From positions 5,890,001 through 5,954,000 of the forward strand of contig NZ_JAUSVA010000002.1 in assembly GCF_030813695.1 (NCBI RefSeq): a stretch of DNA of 64,000 nt, given 5' to 3'. Shown here piece after piece: positions 30,788 to 40,333 of this stretch (its first letter is position 1; the number at the start of each line of letters is the position of its first letter). Below the pieces are notes generated by a model, which was not told where the DNA came from, did not search any database, and was given only the letters and a program-made list of their open reading frames with translations. Position numbers and translations under genes: made by a program. The stretch comes from Kitasatospora herbaricolor (GTDB lineage: Bacteria > Actinomycetota > Actinomycetes > Streptomycetales > Streptomycetaceae).

Positions 30788-32218
30788 TCAGACGTCGGCG
30801 CGCGTGCCCAGGTGGTGCACCTGGACCATGTTGGTGTTGCCGGGGACGCCGGGGGGCGAACCGGCGGTCACGATCACGGTGTCGCCCTCGGCGAGGTCAC
30901 CCATGTTGAGCAGCTCGCGGTCGACCTGCAGCACCATCTCGTCGGTGGAGCCGACCTGCTCGGTCACGTGCGACTCGACGCCCCAGCTCAGGGTGAGCTG
31001 GTTGCGGGTGGCGGCGTCCGGGGTGAACGCGACCACCGGGATCGGCGAGCGGTAGCGCGACAGCCGGCGGGCCGTGTCACCGGACTTGGTGAAGGCCACC
31101 AGCGACTTGGCGTTGAGGAAGTCGCCCAGCTCGCACGCGGCGCGGGCGATCGAGCCGCCCTGGGTGCGCGGCTTGCGGCCCGGGTTCAGCGGCTGCAGGC
31201 CCTGCTCCAGCAACTGCTCCTCGGCGGTCTCGGCGATCCGGCTCATGGTGCGCACGGTCTCGACCGGGAACTTGCCGACGCTCGACTCGGCGGACAGCAT
31301 GACCGCGTCGGCGCCGTCCAGGATGGCGTTGGCGACGTCCGAGGCCTCGGCGCGGGTCGGGCGCGAGGCGTGGATCATCGACTCCATCATCTGGGTGGCG
31401 ACGATGACCGGCTTCGCGTTGCGGCGGGCCAGGGTGATCAGCTGCTTCTGGACCAGCGGCACCCGCTCCAGCGGGTACTCGACGGCGAGGTCGCCACGGG
31501 CGACCATGATGGCGTCGAAGGCGAGGACGATCTCCTCCATCGCCTCGACGGCCTGCGGCTTCTCGATCTTGGCGATGACCGGCACGCGGATGCCGACCTC
31601 GTCCATCACCTTGTGCACGTCGTCGATGTCCGCGGCGTTGCGGACGAAGGACAGCGCGACCATGTCGACGCCCAGCTCCAGCGCGAAGCGCAGGTCGTCC
31701 TTGTCCTTCTCGGACAGGGCGGGGACGTTGACGGCGGCACCGGGGAGGTTGATGCCCTTGTTGTTCGAGAGCACGCCGCCCTCGACGACGACGGTCTTCA
31801 CGCGGGGGCCGTCGACGCTGACGACCTCCAGCGCGATGACGCCGTCGTTGATCAGGACCGGGTCGCCGGGCTTCACGTCGCCGGGCAGGCCCTTGTAGGT
31901 GGTACCGCAGATGTGCTGGTCACCGGGGACGTCCTCGGTGGTGATGGTGAACTCGTCGCCGTTGTCGACGGTCACCGGCCCGTTGGCGAAGGTCGCCAGG
32001 CGGATCTTCGGACCCTGCAGGTCGGCGAGGATGCCGATCGGGCGTCCGGTGTCCTCGGACACCTGGCGGACCTTGCGGTACCGCTCCTCGTGCTCCGGGT
32101 GGGAGCCATGACTCATGTTGAGTCGGGCGACGTTCATGCCCGCCTCGACGATGGCCTTCAGCTGTTCGTAGGAGTCCGTCGCCGGACCCAGGGTGCAGAC
32201 AATTTTCGCTCGGCGCAT
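30788..32218 (-). CDS. pyk: Pyruvate kinase
   Basis: The 476-residue glycolytic enzyme makes pyruvate and ATP from phosphoenolpyruvate and ADP. Motifs run in order: RRAKIVCTLGPATDSYEQL, ARLNMSHGSHPEHEERY, ADLQGPKIRLATF, MVALSFVRNAADI, IAKIEKPQAVEAMEEI (active-site Lys and Glu), MVARGDLAVEYPLE, ATQMMESMI and a C-terminal allosteric domain (VAFTKSGDTARRLSRYR). Length is normal for bacterial type I enzymes. No Shine-Dalgarno precedes the ATG; a TAGACT hexamer ends 8 bases upstream, suggesting a leaderless or near-leaderless transcript. It lies downstream of the ackA-pta pair on the same strand. Confidence 0.96.
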   Translation of the reverse strand: MRRAKIVCTLGPATDSYEQLKAIVEAGMNVARLNMSHGSHPEHEERYRKVRQVSEDTGRPIGILADLQGPKIRLATFANGPVTVDNGDEFTITTEDVPGDQHICGTTYKGLPGDVKPGDPVLINDGVIALEVVSVDGPRVKTVVVEGGVLSNNKGINLPGAAVNVPALSEKDKDDLRFALELGVDMVALSFVRNAADIDDVHKVMDEVGIRVPVIAKIEKPQAVEAMEEIVLAFDAIMVARGDLAVEYPLERVPLVQKQLITLARRNAKPVIVATQMMESMIHASRPTRAEASDVANAILDGADAVMLSAESSVGKFPVETVRTMSRIAETAEEQLLEQGLQPLNPGRKPRTQGGSIARAACELGDFLNAKSLVAFTKSGDTARRLSRYRSPIPVVAFTPDAATRNQLTLSWGVESHVTEQVGSTDEMVLQVDRELLNMGDLAEGDTVIVTAGSPPGVPGNTNMVQVHHLGTRADV

Positions 32219-32225
32219 ATGGGTC

Positions 32226-32231
32226 AGTCTA
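32226..32231 (-). promoter_or_regulatory. Leaderless-type -10 element of pyk
   Basis: TAGACT on the minus strand is followed by seven bases (GACCCAT) and the pyk ATG. The spacing puts the transcript start at or one base before the ATG. Confidence 0.45.
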
Positions 32232-32325
32232 TCCGTTCGTGTTATGGGGGCATTCGGCGCGAATCACCAGGGATCGCCGACGAAGCATTCCGAGGGGTGG
32301 GACGGCGCGTGGACCTGCGGTCTTC

Positions 32326-33552
32326 TCAGGCCTCCGCGCGGACCAGCGCGAAGGCCTGCCGGGCGATCTCCAGCTCCTCGTCGGTGGGCACCACGGCGAC
32401 GGTCACCCGTGGAGCCCCCCCGGTGCGCAGGAATTCCGGGGAGATCACCCGGGCCCGGTCGGAGCGGATCGAGTTCAGCGCCGGGTCCACCGCGATGCCC
32501 AGCGCCTCCAGGCCGGCGGTCGCCGCGGCCCGCACCGGCGCCGCGTTCTCGCCCACGCCCGCGGTGAACGCGATCGCGTCCACCCGGCCGAGCACCGCGT
32601 AGTAGGCGCCGATGTACTTGCGCAGCCGGTGGACGTACACCTCGAAGGCCAGCCGGGCGTCCGCGTCGCCCTCCTCCGAGCGGCGCAGGACCTCCCGCAT
32701 GTCGTTGTCCCCGCAGAGGCCGAGCAGGCCGCTGCGGCGGTTCAGCAGGTCGTCGATCTCGTCGACCGACAGCCCGCCGACCCGGTGCAGGTGGAACACC
32801 ACGCCGGCGTCGACGTCCCCGGACCGGGTGCCCATCACCAGCCCCTCCAGCGGGGTGAGCCCCATCGAGGTCTCCACGCAGCGCCCGCCGGCCACCGCCG
32901 AGGCGGAGCCGCCGTTGCCGAGGTGCAGCACGATCACGTTGACCTCGGCCGGGTCCTTGCCGAGCAGCCGGGCGGTGGCCCGGGAGACGTACTGGTGGGA
33001 GGTGCCGTGGAAGCCGTAGCGGCGTACCCGGTGCTCGTCCGCGACCTGCCGGTCGATCGCGTACCGGGCCGCGTGCTCGGGCATGCCGGTGTGGAAGGCG
33101 GTGTCGAAGACGGCCACCTGCGGCAGGTCCGGCCGCAGCGCCCGGGCCACCTCGATGCCGGTGATGTTGGCCGGGTTGTGCAGCGGAGCGACCGGGATCA
33201 GCCGGCGGATCTCGGCCAGCACCTCGTCGGTGACCAGGGTGGGTTCGGTGAACCGCAGGCCGCCGTGCACCACCCGGTGGCCGATCGCGGCGAGTTCCGG
33301 GGAGTCCAGGTCGAGGCCGTCGGCGGCCAGCTCGCCGGCGACGGCCTTCAGCGCGGCGCCGTGGTCGGGGAAGGCCTGCAGCGACTCGCGCCGCTGCCCG
33401 CCGGGCGGGGTGTGCACCAGCCGGCCGGCCGGCTCGCCGATCCGCTCCACCAGGCCGGAGGCCTGCCGCGAGCCGTCCAGCATGTCGATCAGCTGGTACT
33501 TCACCGAGGACGATCCCGCGTTCAGGACGAGGACCCGGGTGCCTTCGCTCAA
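32326..33552 (-). CDS. ackA: Acetate kinase
   Basis: The 408-residue enzyme interconverts acetyl phosphate and acetate with ADP/ATP. Family motifs are VLVLNAGSSSVKYQLIDM at the N-terminus, HRVVHGGLRF, VFDTAFHTGMPEHAARYA (catalytic Asp), RRYGFHGTSHQYVS, VIVLHLGNGGSASAVAGG and GLTPLEGLVMGTRSGDVDAG. Homology begins directly at a TTG codon (LSEGTRVLVLN) that overlaps the pta stop as TTGA, with GGAG 10 bases upstream; no ATG or GTG fits. The TTG is therefore the likely start, with translation coupled to pta. Confidence 0.95.
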   Translation of the reverse strand: MSEGTRVLVLNAGSSSVKYQLIDMLDGSRQASGLVERIGEPAGRLVHTPPGGQRRESLQAFPDHGAALKAVAGELAADGLDLDSPELAAIGHRVVHGGLRFTEPTLVTDEVLAEIRRLIPVAPLHNPANITGIEVARALRPDLPQVAVFDTAFHTGMPEHAARYAIDRQVADEHRVRRYGFHGTSHQYVSRATARLLGKDPAEVNVIVLHLGNGGSASAVAGGRCVETSMGLTPLEGLVMGTRSGDVDAGVVFHLHRVGGLSVDEIDDLLNRRSGLLGLCGDNDMREVLRRSEEGDADARLAFEVYVHRLRKYIGAYYAVLGRVDAIAFTAGVGENAAPVRAAATAGLEALGIAVDPALNSIRSDRARVISPEFLRTGGAPRVTVAVVPTDEELEIARQAFALVRAEA

Positions 33553-35729
33553 CTCTGCTGCGCTCCTTCGGGGCGATCCGTGCGGGGGCTGTCCGTGCGG
33601 GGTTCGGCACCGACGCCGTCGGCGGTCCGGCCGGTCTGCGACTGGATCGCGGTGATGGCCACGGTGTTGACGATGTCCTCGACCAGCGCCCCCCGCGAGA
33701 GGTCGTTGACCGGCTTGCGCAGGCCCTGCAGCACCGGGCCGACCGCCACCGCGCCGGCCGACCGCTGGACGGCCTTGTAGGTGTTGTTGCCGGTGTTCAG
33801 GTCGGGGAAGATCAGCACCGTCGCCCGTCCGGCCACCGCCGAGCCCGGCAGCTTGGTGGCCGCGACATGGGCGTCCACCGCGGCGTCGTACTGGATCGGG
33901 CCCTCCACCAGGAGGTCCGGGCGCAGCTCGCGGACCAGCTCGGTGGCCTTGCGGACCTTGTCCACGTCCGCGCCCGAGCCGGAGGTGCCGGTGGAGTAGG
34001 ACAGCATCGCGACCCGCGGCTCGACGCCGAACTGGGCCGCGGTGTCGGCGGACTGGACGGCGATGTCGGCGAGCTGCCGGGCGTCCGGGTCGGGGTTGAC
34101 CGCGCAGTCGCCGTACACCAGCACCTTGTCGGCGAGGCACATGAAGAAGACCGAGGAGACGATGGCCGCGCCCGGCGAGGTCTTGATCACCTCGAAGGCG
34201 GGCCGGATGGTCGCGGCGGTGGAGTGCACGGCGCCGGAGACCATGCCGTCGGCGATGCCCTCCTGGACCATCAGGGTGCCGAAGTACGAGACGTCGGTGA
34301 CCACGTCCAACGCGAGTTCCACCGTCATGCCCTTGTGCGCGCGGAGCCGGGTGTACAGCTCGGCGAACTGCTGGCGCAGCGGGCTGGTCGCCGGGTCGAC
34401 GATCCGCAGCCGGGCGCGGTCCCCGGCGGGCTCGGCCGGCAGGTCCAGGCCGAGCGAGGAGGCCTTGCGGCGGACCTCCTCCGGGTCGCCGAGCAGGGTG
34501 AGGTCGCAGATGTTGCGGCGCAGCAGCACCTCGGCGGCGCGCAGTACCCGCTCCTCGGTGCCCTCCGGCAGGACGACGTGCCGGCGGGCGGCGCGGGCCC
34601 GCTCCAGCAGCTCGTGCTCGAACATCATCGGCGTGACCCGCTCGGACCGGCTCAGCTCGATCCGCTTGGTCAACTCGGCCGTGTCGACGTGCAGTTCGAA
34701 GAGGCCCAGGGCGATCTCGGCCTTCCGCGGGCCGGCCGCGTCGAGCCGGCCCTCCAGGTGGGTCAGCGCGGCGGCGGTGATCCAGCTGCCCTCCGGGACG
34801 ACCGCCACCGGGGTGCCGGGGGCGAGCCGGGCGGCCAGCGCCATCACGTCGGGGCCGGGGTGCTGGCCGAGCGTCAGCAGCACGCCGGCGATCGGCGGGG
34901 CGCCGGCCGCGTGCGCCGCCAGCGAGCCGATCACCAGGTCGGCGCGGTCCCCGGGGGTGACCACCAGGGCGCCCTCGGTCAGCGCGGTGAGGAAGGTCGG
35001 CAGCATGGCGCCGCCGAAGACGAAGCCGCGGACGTCCCGGGCCAGGCCCGCGGCGTCGCCGAGCAGCAGCTCCGCGCCGGTCGCCTCGACCAGTTGGGCG
35101 ACCGTCGGCGCGGCGAGCGCCGGCTCCTCGGGGATCACGTACGCCGGTATCGGCAGCTTCGCGGCCAGTGCCCGCAGGACCTCCTCCTTGGCCCCGGGGG
35201 CGACCCGGTTGGCGATCATGGCCAGGGTGGCGCAGCCCAGGTCGCGGTAGGCCCGGTAGGCGTTGCGCACCTCGGCGACCACGGCCTGCGGGTCCTCGGC
35301 GTGCCCGCCGACCACCGGGAGCACGGCCGCGCCGAACTCGTTCGCCAGGCGGGCGTTGAAGGCCAGTTCATCCGGGATGTTGGTGCCGGCGAAGTCGGTG
35401 CCGAGGATCAGGACGGCCTGGCAGTCGCGCTCCAGCGCGCGGAACCGCTCCACCAGGGCGCCGACCAGTTCGTCCTGGCCCTGCGCGGCCTGCAGGGCGG
35501 CGGCCGCCTCGTAGGTGAGGCCGTACATCTCGGTGGCGGGCAGGTCCAGCCGGTACCGGTCGCGGAGCAGCTCGACCACGTGGTCGCCGCCGGGTGCGTG
35601 GGCGTGCACCAGCGGGCGGAAGACGCCGACGCGGTCCACCTGGCGGGTGAGCAGTTCCATGACCCCCAGTTCGACGGCCTGCCGGCCGTCGCCCCGGTCG
35701 ATCCCGGTCACGTACACGCTGCGCGCCAC
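33549..35729 (-). CDS. pta: Phosphate acetyltransferase, long form
   Basis: The 726-residue enzyme makes acetyl phosphate from acetyl-CoA. Three parts are visible: an N-terminal BioD-like domain (1-200), a central DRTGG domain (about 220-340; GGAMLPTFLTALTEGALVVT), and the catalytic PTA domain (about 385-700; MLSYSTGTSGSGADVDKVR, EGPIQYDAAVD, LIFPDLNTGNNTYKAVQR). The P-loop expected at the start of the BioD-like domain reads VTGIDRGDGRQAVELG and lacks the GKS/T, so nucleotide binding is doubtful. The start is GTG with GGAGGCGA upstream. It is translationally coupled to ackA. Confidence 0.95.
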   Translation of the reverse strand: MARSVYVTGIDRGDGRQAVELGVMELLTRQVDRVGVFRPLVHAHAPGGDHVVELLRDRYRLDLPATEMYGLTYEAAAALQAAQGQDELVGALVERFRALERDCQAVLILGTDFAGTNIPDELAFNARLANEFGAAVLPVVGGHAEDPQAVVAEVRNAYRAYRDLGCATLAMIANRVAPGAKEEVLRALAAKLPIPAYVIPEEPALAAPTVAQLVEATGAELLLGDAAGLARDVRGFVFGGAMLPTFLTALTEGALVVTPGDRADLVIGSLAAHAAGAPPIAGVLLTLGQHPGPDVMALAARLAPGTPVAVVPEGSWITAAALTHLEGRLDAAGPRKAEIALGLFELHVDTAELTKRIELSRSERVTPMMFEHELLERARAARRHVVLPEGTEERVLRAAEVLLRRNICDLTLLGDPEEVRRKASSLGLDLPAEPAGDRARLRIVDPATSPLRQQFAELYTRLRAHKGMTVELALDVVTDVSYFGTLMVQEGIADGMVSGAVHSTAATIRPAFEVIKTSPGAAIVSSVFFMCLADKVLVYGDCAVNPDPDARQLADIAVQSADTAAQFGVEPRVAMLSYSTGTSGSGADVDKVRKATELVRELRPDLLVEGPIQYDAAVDAHVAATKLPGSAVAGRATVLIFPDLNTGNNTYKAVQRSAGAVAVGPVLQGLRKPVNDLSRGALVEDIVNTVAITAIQSQTGRTADGVGAEPRTDSPRTDRPEGAQQS

Positions 35730-35836
35730 GTGGTCGCCTCCGCTTCCCGCTGCTTCAGATGGTCATATTGACCCTACCTTCGCATTTAGGACGGGCGTTT
35801 GCACTCGGGTGAATTCCCGGGGCCGGGGCCGGACGC

Positions 35837-35875
35837 ACGGCAGCACCGGGACGTCCGACGTCCCGGTGCTGCCGT
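35837..35875 (-). terminator. Hairpin terminator of the glgB end of the cluster
   Basis: A perfect 17-bp stem (35837-35853 with 35859-35875) with a 5-base loop lies 79 bases downstream of the glgB stop on the minus strand and separates the glucan genes from pta. Confidence 0.8.
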
Positions 35876-35953
35876 CCGGTTCCGCGGCGGCGGATCCCGG
35901 GGTGTGCGGTGTGCGCCTGGCGGTGCGGGGGTGTGGTGAGGGCGGGCGCGCCG

Positions 35954-38461
35954 TCAGGCCGGGCGCAGCCAGACCGTCGCCAGCGGCGGCAGGACGAGCT
36001 CGGCGCTGCGGTCCTGCCCGTTCCAGGAGACCTTCTCCGCCTTCACCGGGCTGGAGTTGGCGATCCCGCTGCCGCCGTACGCCTCGGCGTCGGTGTTCAG
36101 GACCTCCTCCCAGAGCTGCTCGGAGCCGGGCAGGGTGGGCAGGCCGACCCGGTAGCCGTGCCGCACCACGGGGGAGAAGTTGCAGACGGCCACCAGCGGG
36201 GTGCCGTCGGCGGCGTACCGGACGAAGGAGAGCAGGTTGTCCTCGGCGGCGCCGCCGTCCAGCCAGCGGAAGCCGTCGGGGGTGGTGTCCTGCTCCCACA
36301 GCGCGGGCGCGTCCAGGTAGGCGCCGTTGAGGTCGCGGACCAGCTCGCGCACGCCCCGGTGGTCGGCGGCGGCCGGCCAGTCGTCGGCCAGCACCCACCA
36401 CTGCGGTCCGTGCTCGTGGTCCCACTCGGCACCCTGGGCGAACTCCTGCCCCATGAAAAGCAGTTGCTTGCCGGGGTGGGCCCACATGAAGCCCAGGTAG
36501 GCGCGGTGGTTGGCGCGCTGCTGCCACCAGTCGCCGGGCATCTTGGAGACCAGCGACTGCTTGCCGTGCACCACCTCGTCGTGCGAGATCGGCAGCACGT
36601 AGTTCTCCGAGTACGCGTACACCATCGAGAAGGTGATCTCGTTGTGGTGGTACTTGCGGTGCACCGGCTCCTTGGAGATGTAGACCAGCGAGTCGTGCAT
36701 CCAGCCCATGTTCCACTTCAGGCCGAAACCGAGGCCCCCGCTGTCGGTGGGGCGGGTGACGCCGTCCCAGGCGGTGGACTCCTCGGCGATGGTGATCACG
36801 CCGGGGCAGCGCCGGTAGACGGTGGCGTTCATCTCCTGCAGGAAGGCCGCGGCGTCCAGGTTCTCCCGCCCGCCGAACTGGTTCGGGGTCCAGGCGCCGC
36901 CCTCGCGGGAGTAGTCGAGGTAGAGCATCGAGGCGACGGCGTCCACCCGCAGGCCGTCGATGTGGAACTCCTCGCACCAGTACACCGCGTTGGCGACCAG
37001 GAAGTTGCGGACCTCGGTGCGGCCGTAGTCGAACTCCAGGGTGCCCCAGTCGGGGTGTTCGGCGCGCAGCGGGTCGGCCGGCTCGTAGAGCGGCTCGCCG
37101 TCGAAGCGGGCGAGCGCGAAGTCGTCCTTGGGGAAGTGCGCCGGCACCCAGTCGACGATCACGCCGATCCCGTGCCGGTGCAGGGTGTCGACCAGGTGGC
37201 GGAAGTCGTCCGGGCCGCCCAGCCGGGCGGTCGGTGCGTAGAAGCCGGAGACCTGGTAGCCCCAGGAGCCGCCGAAGGGGTGCTCCATCACCGGCATGAA
37301 CTCCACGTGGGTGAAGTTCAGCTCCTTGAGGTAGCCGGGGAGCACCTCGGCGATCTCGCGGTAGCTGGTGAGGTCGGGCCGCCAGGAGGCGAGGTGCAGC
37401 TCGTAGACCGACATCGGCGCACGGTGGTGGACGGCCCGGGCGCGGCGCGCCATCCAGTCGGCGTCCTGCCAGTCGTACGAGGAGGAGGTGACGACGGAGG
37501 CGGTGCCGGGCGGGCACTGGGTGGCCCGGGCCAGCGGGTCGGCCTTGTCGAGGGTGCGGCCGTCCCGGGTGCGGATCTCGTACTTGTACTGGGTGCCCTC
37601 GGCCAGGCCGGGCACGAACAGCTCCCAGATGCCGGAGGAGCCCAGCGACCGCATCGGGTGGCCGGTGCCGTCCCAGTGGTTGAAGTCGCCGATCAGCCGG
37701 ACGCCGGCCGCGTTGGGCGCCCAGACGGCGAAGGCGGTGCCGTCGACGCCGTCCACGGTGCGCAGGTGCGAGCCGAGGGCCCGCCAGAGCTGCTCGTGCC
37801 GGCCCTCGGAGATCAGGTGCAGGTCGAGCTCGCCGAGGGTCGGGCGGGCCCGGTAGCCGTCGTACTGCGGCAGCGGGCCGCCGCCGGGGTAGGTGACCAG
37901 CAGCCGGTGCTCGGCCAGGGTGGCGCGCTGCAGACCGCTGCCGGGCAGCAGGCCGGTGAACAGGCCGTTCTGCTGGTGGGTGAGTTCGGCCGGGCCCTGG
38001 CCGGTCTCCACCACCACCCGCTCGGCGAACGGGCGCAGCACCCGGATCGCGGTGCCGCCGTTGGTCGGGTGGGCGCCCAGCAGGGCGTGCGGGTCGTGGT
38101 GCGCGCCGGAGACCAGCCGGTCGACCTCGGAGGGCGGCAGCGGGGCCTCCGGCAGCCGCAGCGCGCCCGCCTGGGCGGCGTCCGCGGCGATGCCGGGCGC
38201 GACTGGCGGGCCGACGGCTTCCGCGGTGGCCGGCGTCGCGACGGCGGGCGTGGCGGCGGGAGGCGTGGTGACAGCGGGCTCGGCCGCACCGGTGCCGGGC
38301 GGAGCGGCGCTCGCGCGGCCGGTGCTCGGGGCCGGGGCGGTCCGCTCCGGCTCGGCCCGCTGGGGCACCACGGGCTCTCGCCTCGGTGAGTCCTTGCCCG
38401 CGAGGAAGGTCGCGGGTACGGCGGGGGTGGTGGTGCGGCCTGGCAGGTCGAGCGGAGTCAC
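35954..38461 (-). CDS. glgB: 1,4-alpha-glucan branching enzyme
   Basis: The 835-residue GH13 enzyme introduces alpha-1,6 branches. The first 90 residues are a Pro/Ala/Thr-rich tail, longer than in most homologues. Then come an N-terminal beta module (about 95-200; SGAHHDPHALLGAHP), CBM48 (AVWAPNAAGVRLIGDFNHWD), the catalytic barrel (LASWRPDLTSYREIAE; FHIDGLRVDAVASMLYLDYS with the nucleophile Asp; TIAEESTAWDGV with the acid Glu; PISHDEVVHGKQSL) and a C-terminal beta domain. GTG start with GGAGGA 9 bases upstream. It branches the linear glucan that GlgE makes and is the last gene of the glgE-treS-mak-glgB series. Confidence 0.95.
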   Translation of the reverse strand: MTPLDLPGRTTTPAVPATFLAGKDSPRREPVVPQRAEPERTAPAPSTGRASAAPPGTGAAEPAVTTPPAATPAVATPATAEAVGPPVAPGIAADAAQAGALRLPEAPLPPSEVDRLVSGAHHDPHALLGAHPTNGGTAIRVLRPFAERVVVETGQGPAELTHQQNGLFTGLLPGSGLQRATLAEHRLLVTYPGGGPLPQYDGYRARPTLGELDLHLISEGRHEQLWRALGSHLRTVDGVDGTAFAVWAPNAAGVRLIGDFNHWDGTGHPMRSLGSSGIWELFVPGLAEGTQYKYEIRTRDGRTLDKADPLARATQCPPGTASVVTSSSYDWQDADWMARRARAVHHRAPMSVYELHLASWRPDLTSYREIAEVLPGYLKELNFTHVEFMPVMEHPFGGSWGYQVSGFYAPTARLGGPDDFRHLVDTLHRHGIGVIVDWVPAHFPKDDFALARFDGEPLYEPADPLRAEHPDWGTLEFDYGRTEVRNFLVANAVYWCEEFHIDGLRVDAVASMLYLDYSREGGAWTPNQFGGRENLDAAAFLQEMNATVYRRCPGVITIAEESTAWDGVTRPTDSGGLGFGLKWNMGWMHDSLVYISKEPVHRKYHHNEITFSMVYAYSENYVLPISHDEVVHGKQSLVSKMPGDWWQQRANHRAYLGFMWAHPGKQLLFMGQEFAQGAEWDHEHGPQWWVLADDWPAAADHRGVRELVRDLNGAYLDAPALWEQDTTPDGFRWLDGGAAEDNLLSFVRYAADGTPLVAVCNFSPVVRHGYRVGLPTLPGSEQLWEEVLNTDAEAYGGSGIANSSPVKAEKVSWNGQDRSAELVLPPLATVWLRPA

Positions 38462-38606
38462 GACGGGGTCCTCCTGCGGGGTCGGTACGGCGGGGGGCGG
38501 ATCCTGCGGACGGATGGGGCGGGCGAACGGGGCCGAGGGGGCGGGTGGGCGGGCGGAGCGGAGGAGGGAGCGGTCGGCCCGGCCGGGGACGGTCGGCCGG
38601 GCCGGG

Positions 38607-40097
38607 TCAGACGGTCAGGGCCAGCCGGTTGATGGCGGCGAGCGGGATGGGCAGCCAGCTGGGCCGGTGCCGCGCCTCGTACACCACCTCGTACACCGCC
38701 TTGTCGATCTCCAGCGCGCGCATCAGCTCCGGCGAGGCCGCCGGGTCGGTGCCCCCGCCGGCCGTGTACCCCGCGCAGTACGCGGTGCGGTTGCGGGCCG
38801 CCCAGGCCGCCGCCAGGTGCGCCAGCTCCGGGTCGACCGGGCCGCCGGCCAGCAGGTGCGCGGCGGCGTAGTCGAAGGAGCGCAGCATCGCGGCGACGTC
38901 CCGCAGGGCGGTCTGCGGCTCCCGGCGCTCGGCCACCGTCTTCGCGGGCTCGCCCTCGAAGTCCAGCAGCACCCAGCCCTGCGGGGTGCGCATCGCCTGG
39001 CCCAGGTGCAGGTCGCCGTGGATCCGCTGGACCGGCATGCCGTCCGGGTGGGCGTCGGCGAGCTGCTGGAAGGCGCTGCGCAGCGCGGAGCGGTAGCGCA
39101 GCAGGCCGGGGACGGCGGCGACGGCGCTGTCCAGCCGGTCGGCCATCGCGGTGGCCAGCTGTCTGGTCTGGGTGCGGTCCAGGCGCGCCACCGGCATCGA
39201 GCGGGCGAGCACCCGGTGCACCTCGGCGGTGGCCCGGCCGAGCCGGTGCGCCTCAATGGCGAAGTTGCCGGGGGAGGGGTCGCCCTTGAGCCGGCCGACC
39301 TGGTCCAGGGCCAGCTCCCAGCCGTCCTCGGCGTCCGGCAGGTAGCGCTGGAGCAGGCCGAGGGTGGCCGGCTCGGCGCGCTCCAGCCGGCTCTCGAACC
39401 AGGCGGCGACCCGCGGGATGCGGGTGGAGCCGGCCCGGGAGAGGGCGAGCGAGAGTTCGAGGTCCGGGTTGGTGCCGGGGCTGATCCGGCGGAACAGCTT
39501 GAGGATCAGCGAGGTCCCGTAGATCACCGAGCTGTTGCTCTGCTCGGCGGTGCTGGCCCGGCCCGGCAGGTTGGCGGGCAGGCCGGGGCCCGGGGTGCGG
39601 CGGAAGGACAGCGAGCCGAACCGGTCGCCGGTCGCCAGGTGCTCCAGCAGCCGGCCGGTCAGCTCCGGGTCGTGCACCGCGTCGTAGAGCACGGCGCCGT
39701 CGTACGGTCCCTGGGTGAGCCGGCCGAGCACGGCGCCCGGGCCGATCCCGGCGGGCTCCTCCGAGCGGGTGCCGAGCAGCAGTTGGTAGATGTCCCCTTG
39801 CGGGGTGCCGCCGGCCGCCCCGTGCTCGACCCGCAGCAGCAGGTGCAGCAGTGAGGGGTCGCCGACCTGCAGGGGGGTGCCGACCATCGGCGTGAGGCCG
39901 GTGATGGCGCGCCCCTTGCCGGCGTACCAGCGTTGGGTGGGGAGCCAATCGGTGATCAGCGGCAGCGCGGCCTGGATCAGCTCGCTGACTCCCAAGGCGG
40001 TTCTGCGTACCCCGGGGCTCCGCGGTCCGGCCGGCACGGCCGTGCCGGTGGGGGTGTCGCGGTGCACATGGGCTTGAGACCGGGAGGTTTCGGACAT
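38607..40097 (-). CDS. mak: Maltokinase (maltose 1-phosphate synthesis)
   Basis: The 496-residue kinase phosphorylates maltose to alpha-maltose-1-phosphate, the GlgE donor. It has an eukaryotic-kinase-like fold: an N-terminal cap (LPLITDWLPTQRWYAGKGRA), an intermediate beta domain, and the catalytic lobe with RIHGDLHLGQAMRTPQGW (HGDxHxxQ loop) followed by VLLDFEGEPAKTVAERR (metal-binding DFEGEP). The start at ATG (MSETSRSQAHVH) follows AAAGGGAG. It is 236 bases after treS on the same strand, with GC-rich hairpins and possibly a secondary promoter in the gap. Confidence 0.94.
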   Translation of the reverse strand: MSETSRSQAHVHRDTPTGTAVPAGPRSPGVRRTALGVSELIQAALPLITDWLPTQRWYAGKGRAITGLTPMVGTPLQVGDPSLLHLLLRVEHGAAGGTPQGDIYQLLLGTRSEEPAGIGPGAVLGRLTQGPYDGAVLYDAVHDPELTGRLLEHLATGDRFGSLSFRRTPGPGLPANLPGRASTAEQSNSSVIYGTSLILKLFRRISPGTNPDLELSLALSRAGSTRIPRVAAWFESRLERAEPATLGLLQRYLPDAEDGWELALDQVGRLKGDPSPGNFAIEAHRLGRATAEVHRVLARSMPVARLDRTQTRQLATAMADRLDSAVAAVPGLLRYRSALRSAFQQLADAHPDGMPVQRIHGDLHLGQAMRTPQGWVLLDFEGEPAKTVAERREPQTALRDVAAMLRSFDYAAAHLLAGGPVDPELAHLAAAWAARNRTAYCAGYTAGGGTDPAASPELMRALEIDKAVYEVVYEARHRPSWLPIPLAAINRLALTV

Positions 40098-40333
40098 GAC
40101 TCCCTTTCCCCGGAAGCGGGCCGACTGCCCGACGGGTCTGGCCGGGCCCGTCAGTCTTCCGGATTTCGGCTGCGCGGCGGCGACGGCACGCGAGCGGGGC
40201 TCGGGTGTCACGCCATAGTGTGGTGGGCCGTTGGGCTGTTCTCCGTACGCGGTGGTGCAGGCACCTCCGGGGGGCGCGGGCGCGAACTCCCGCGCGCCCC
40301 GAAGTGCTTGGGCCCTGGGGCCCAGAGGGACCG

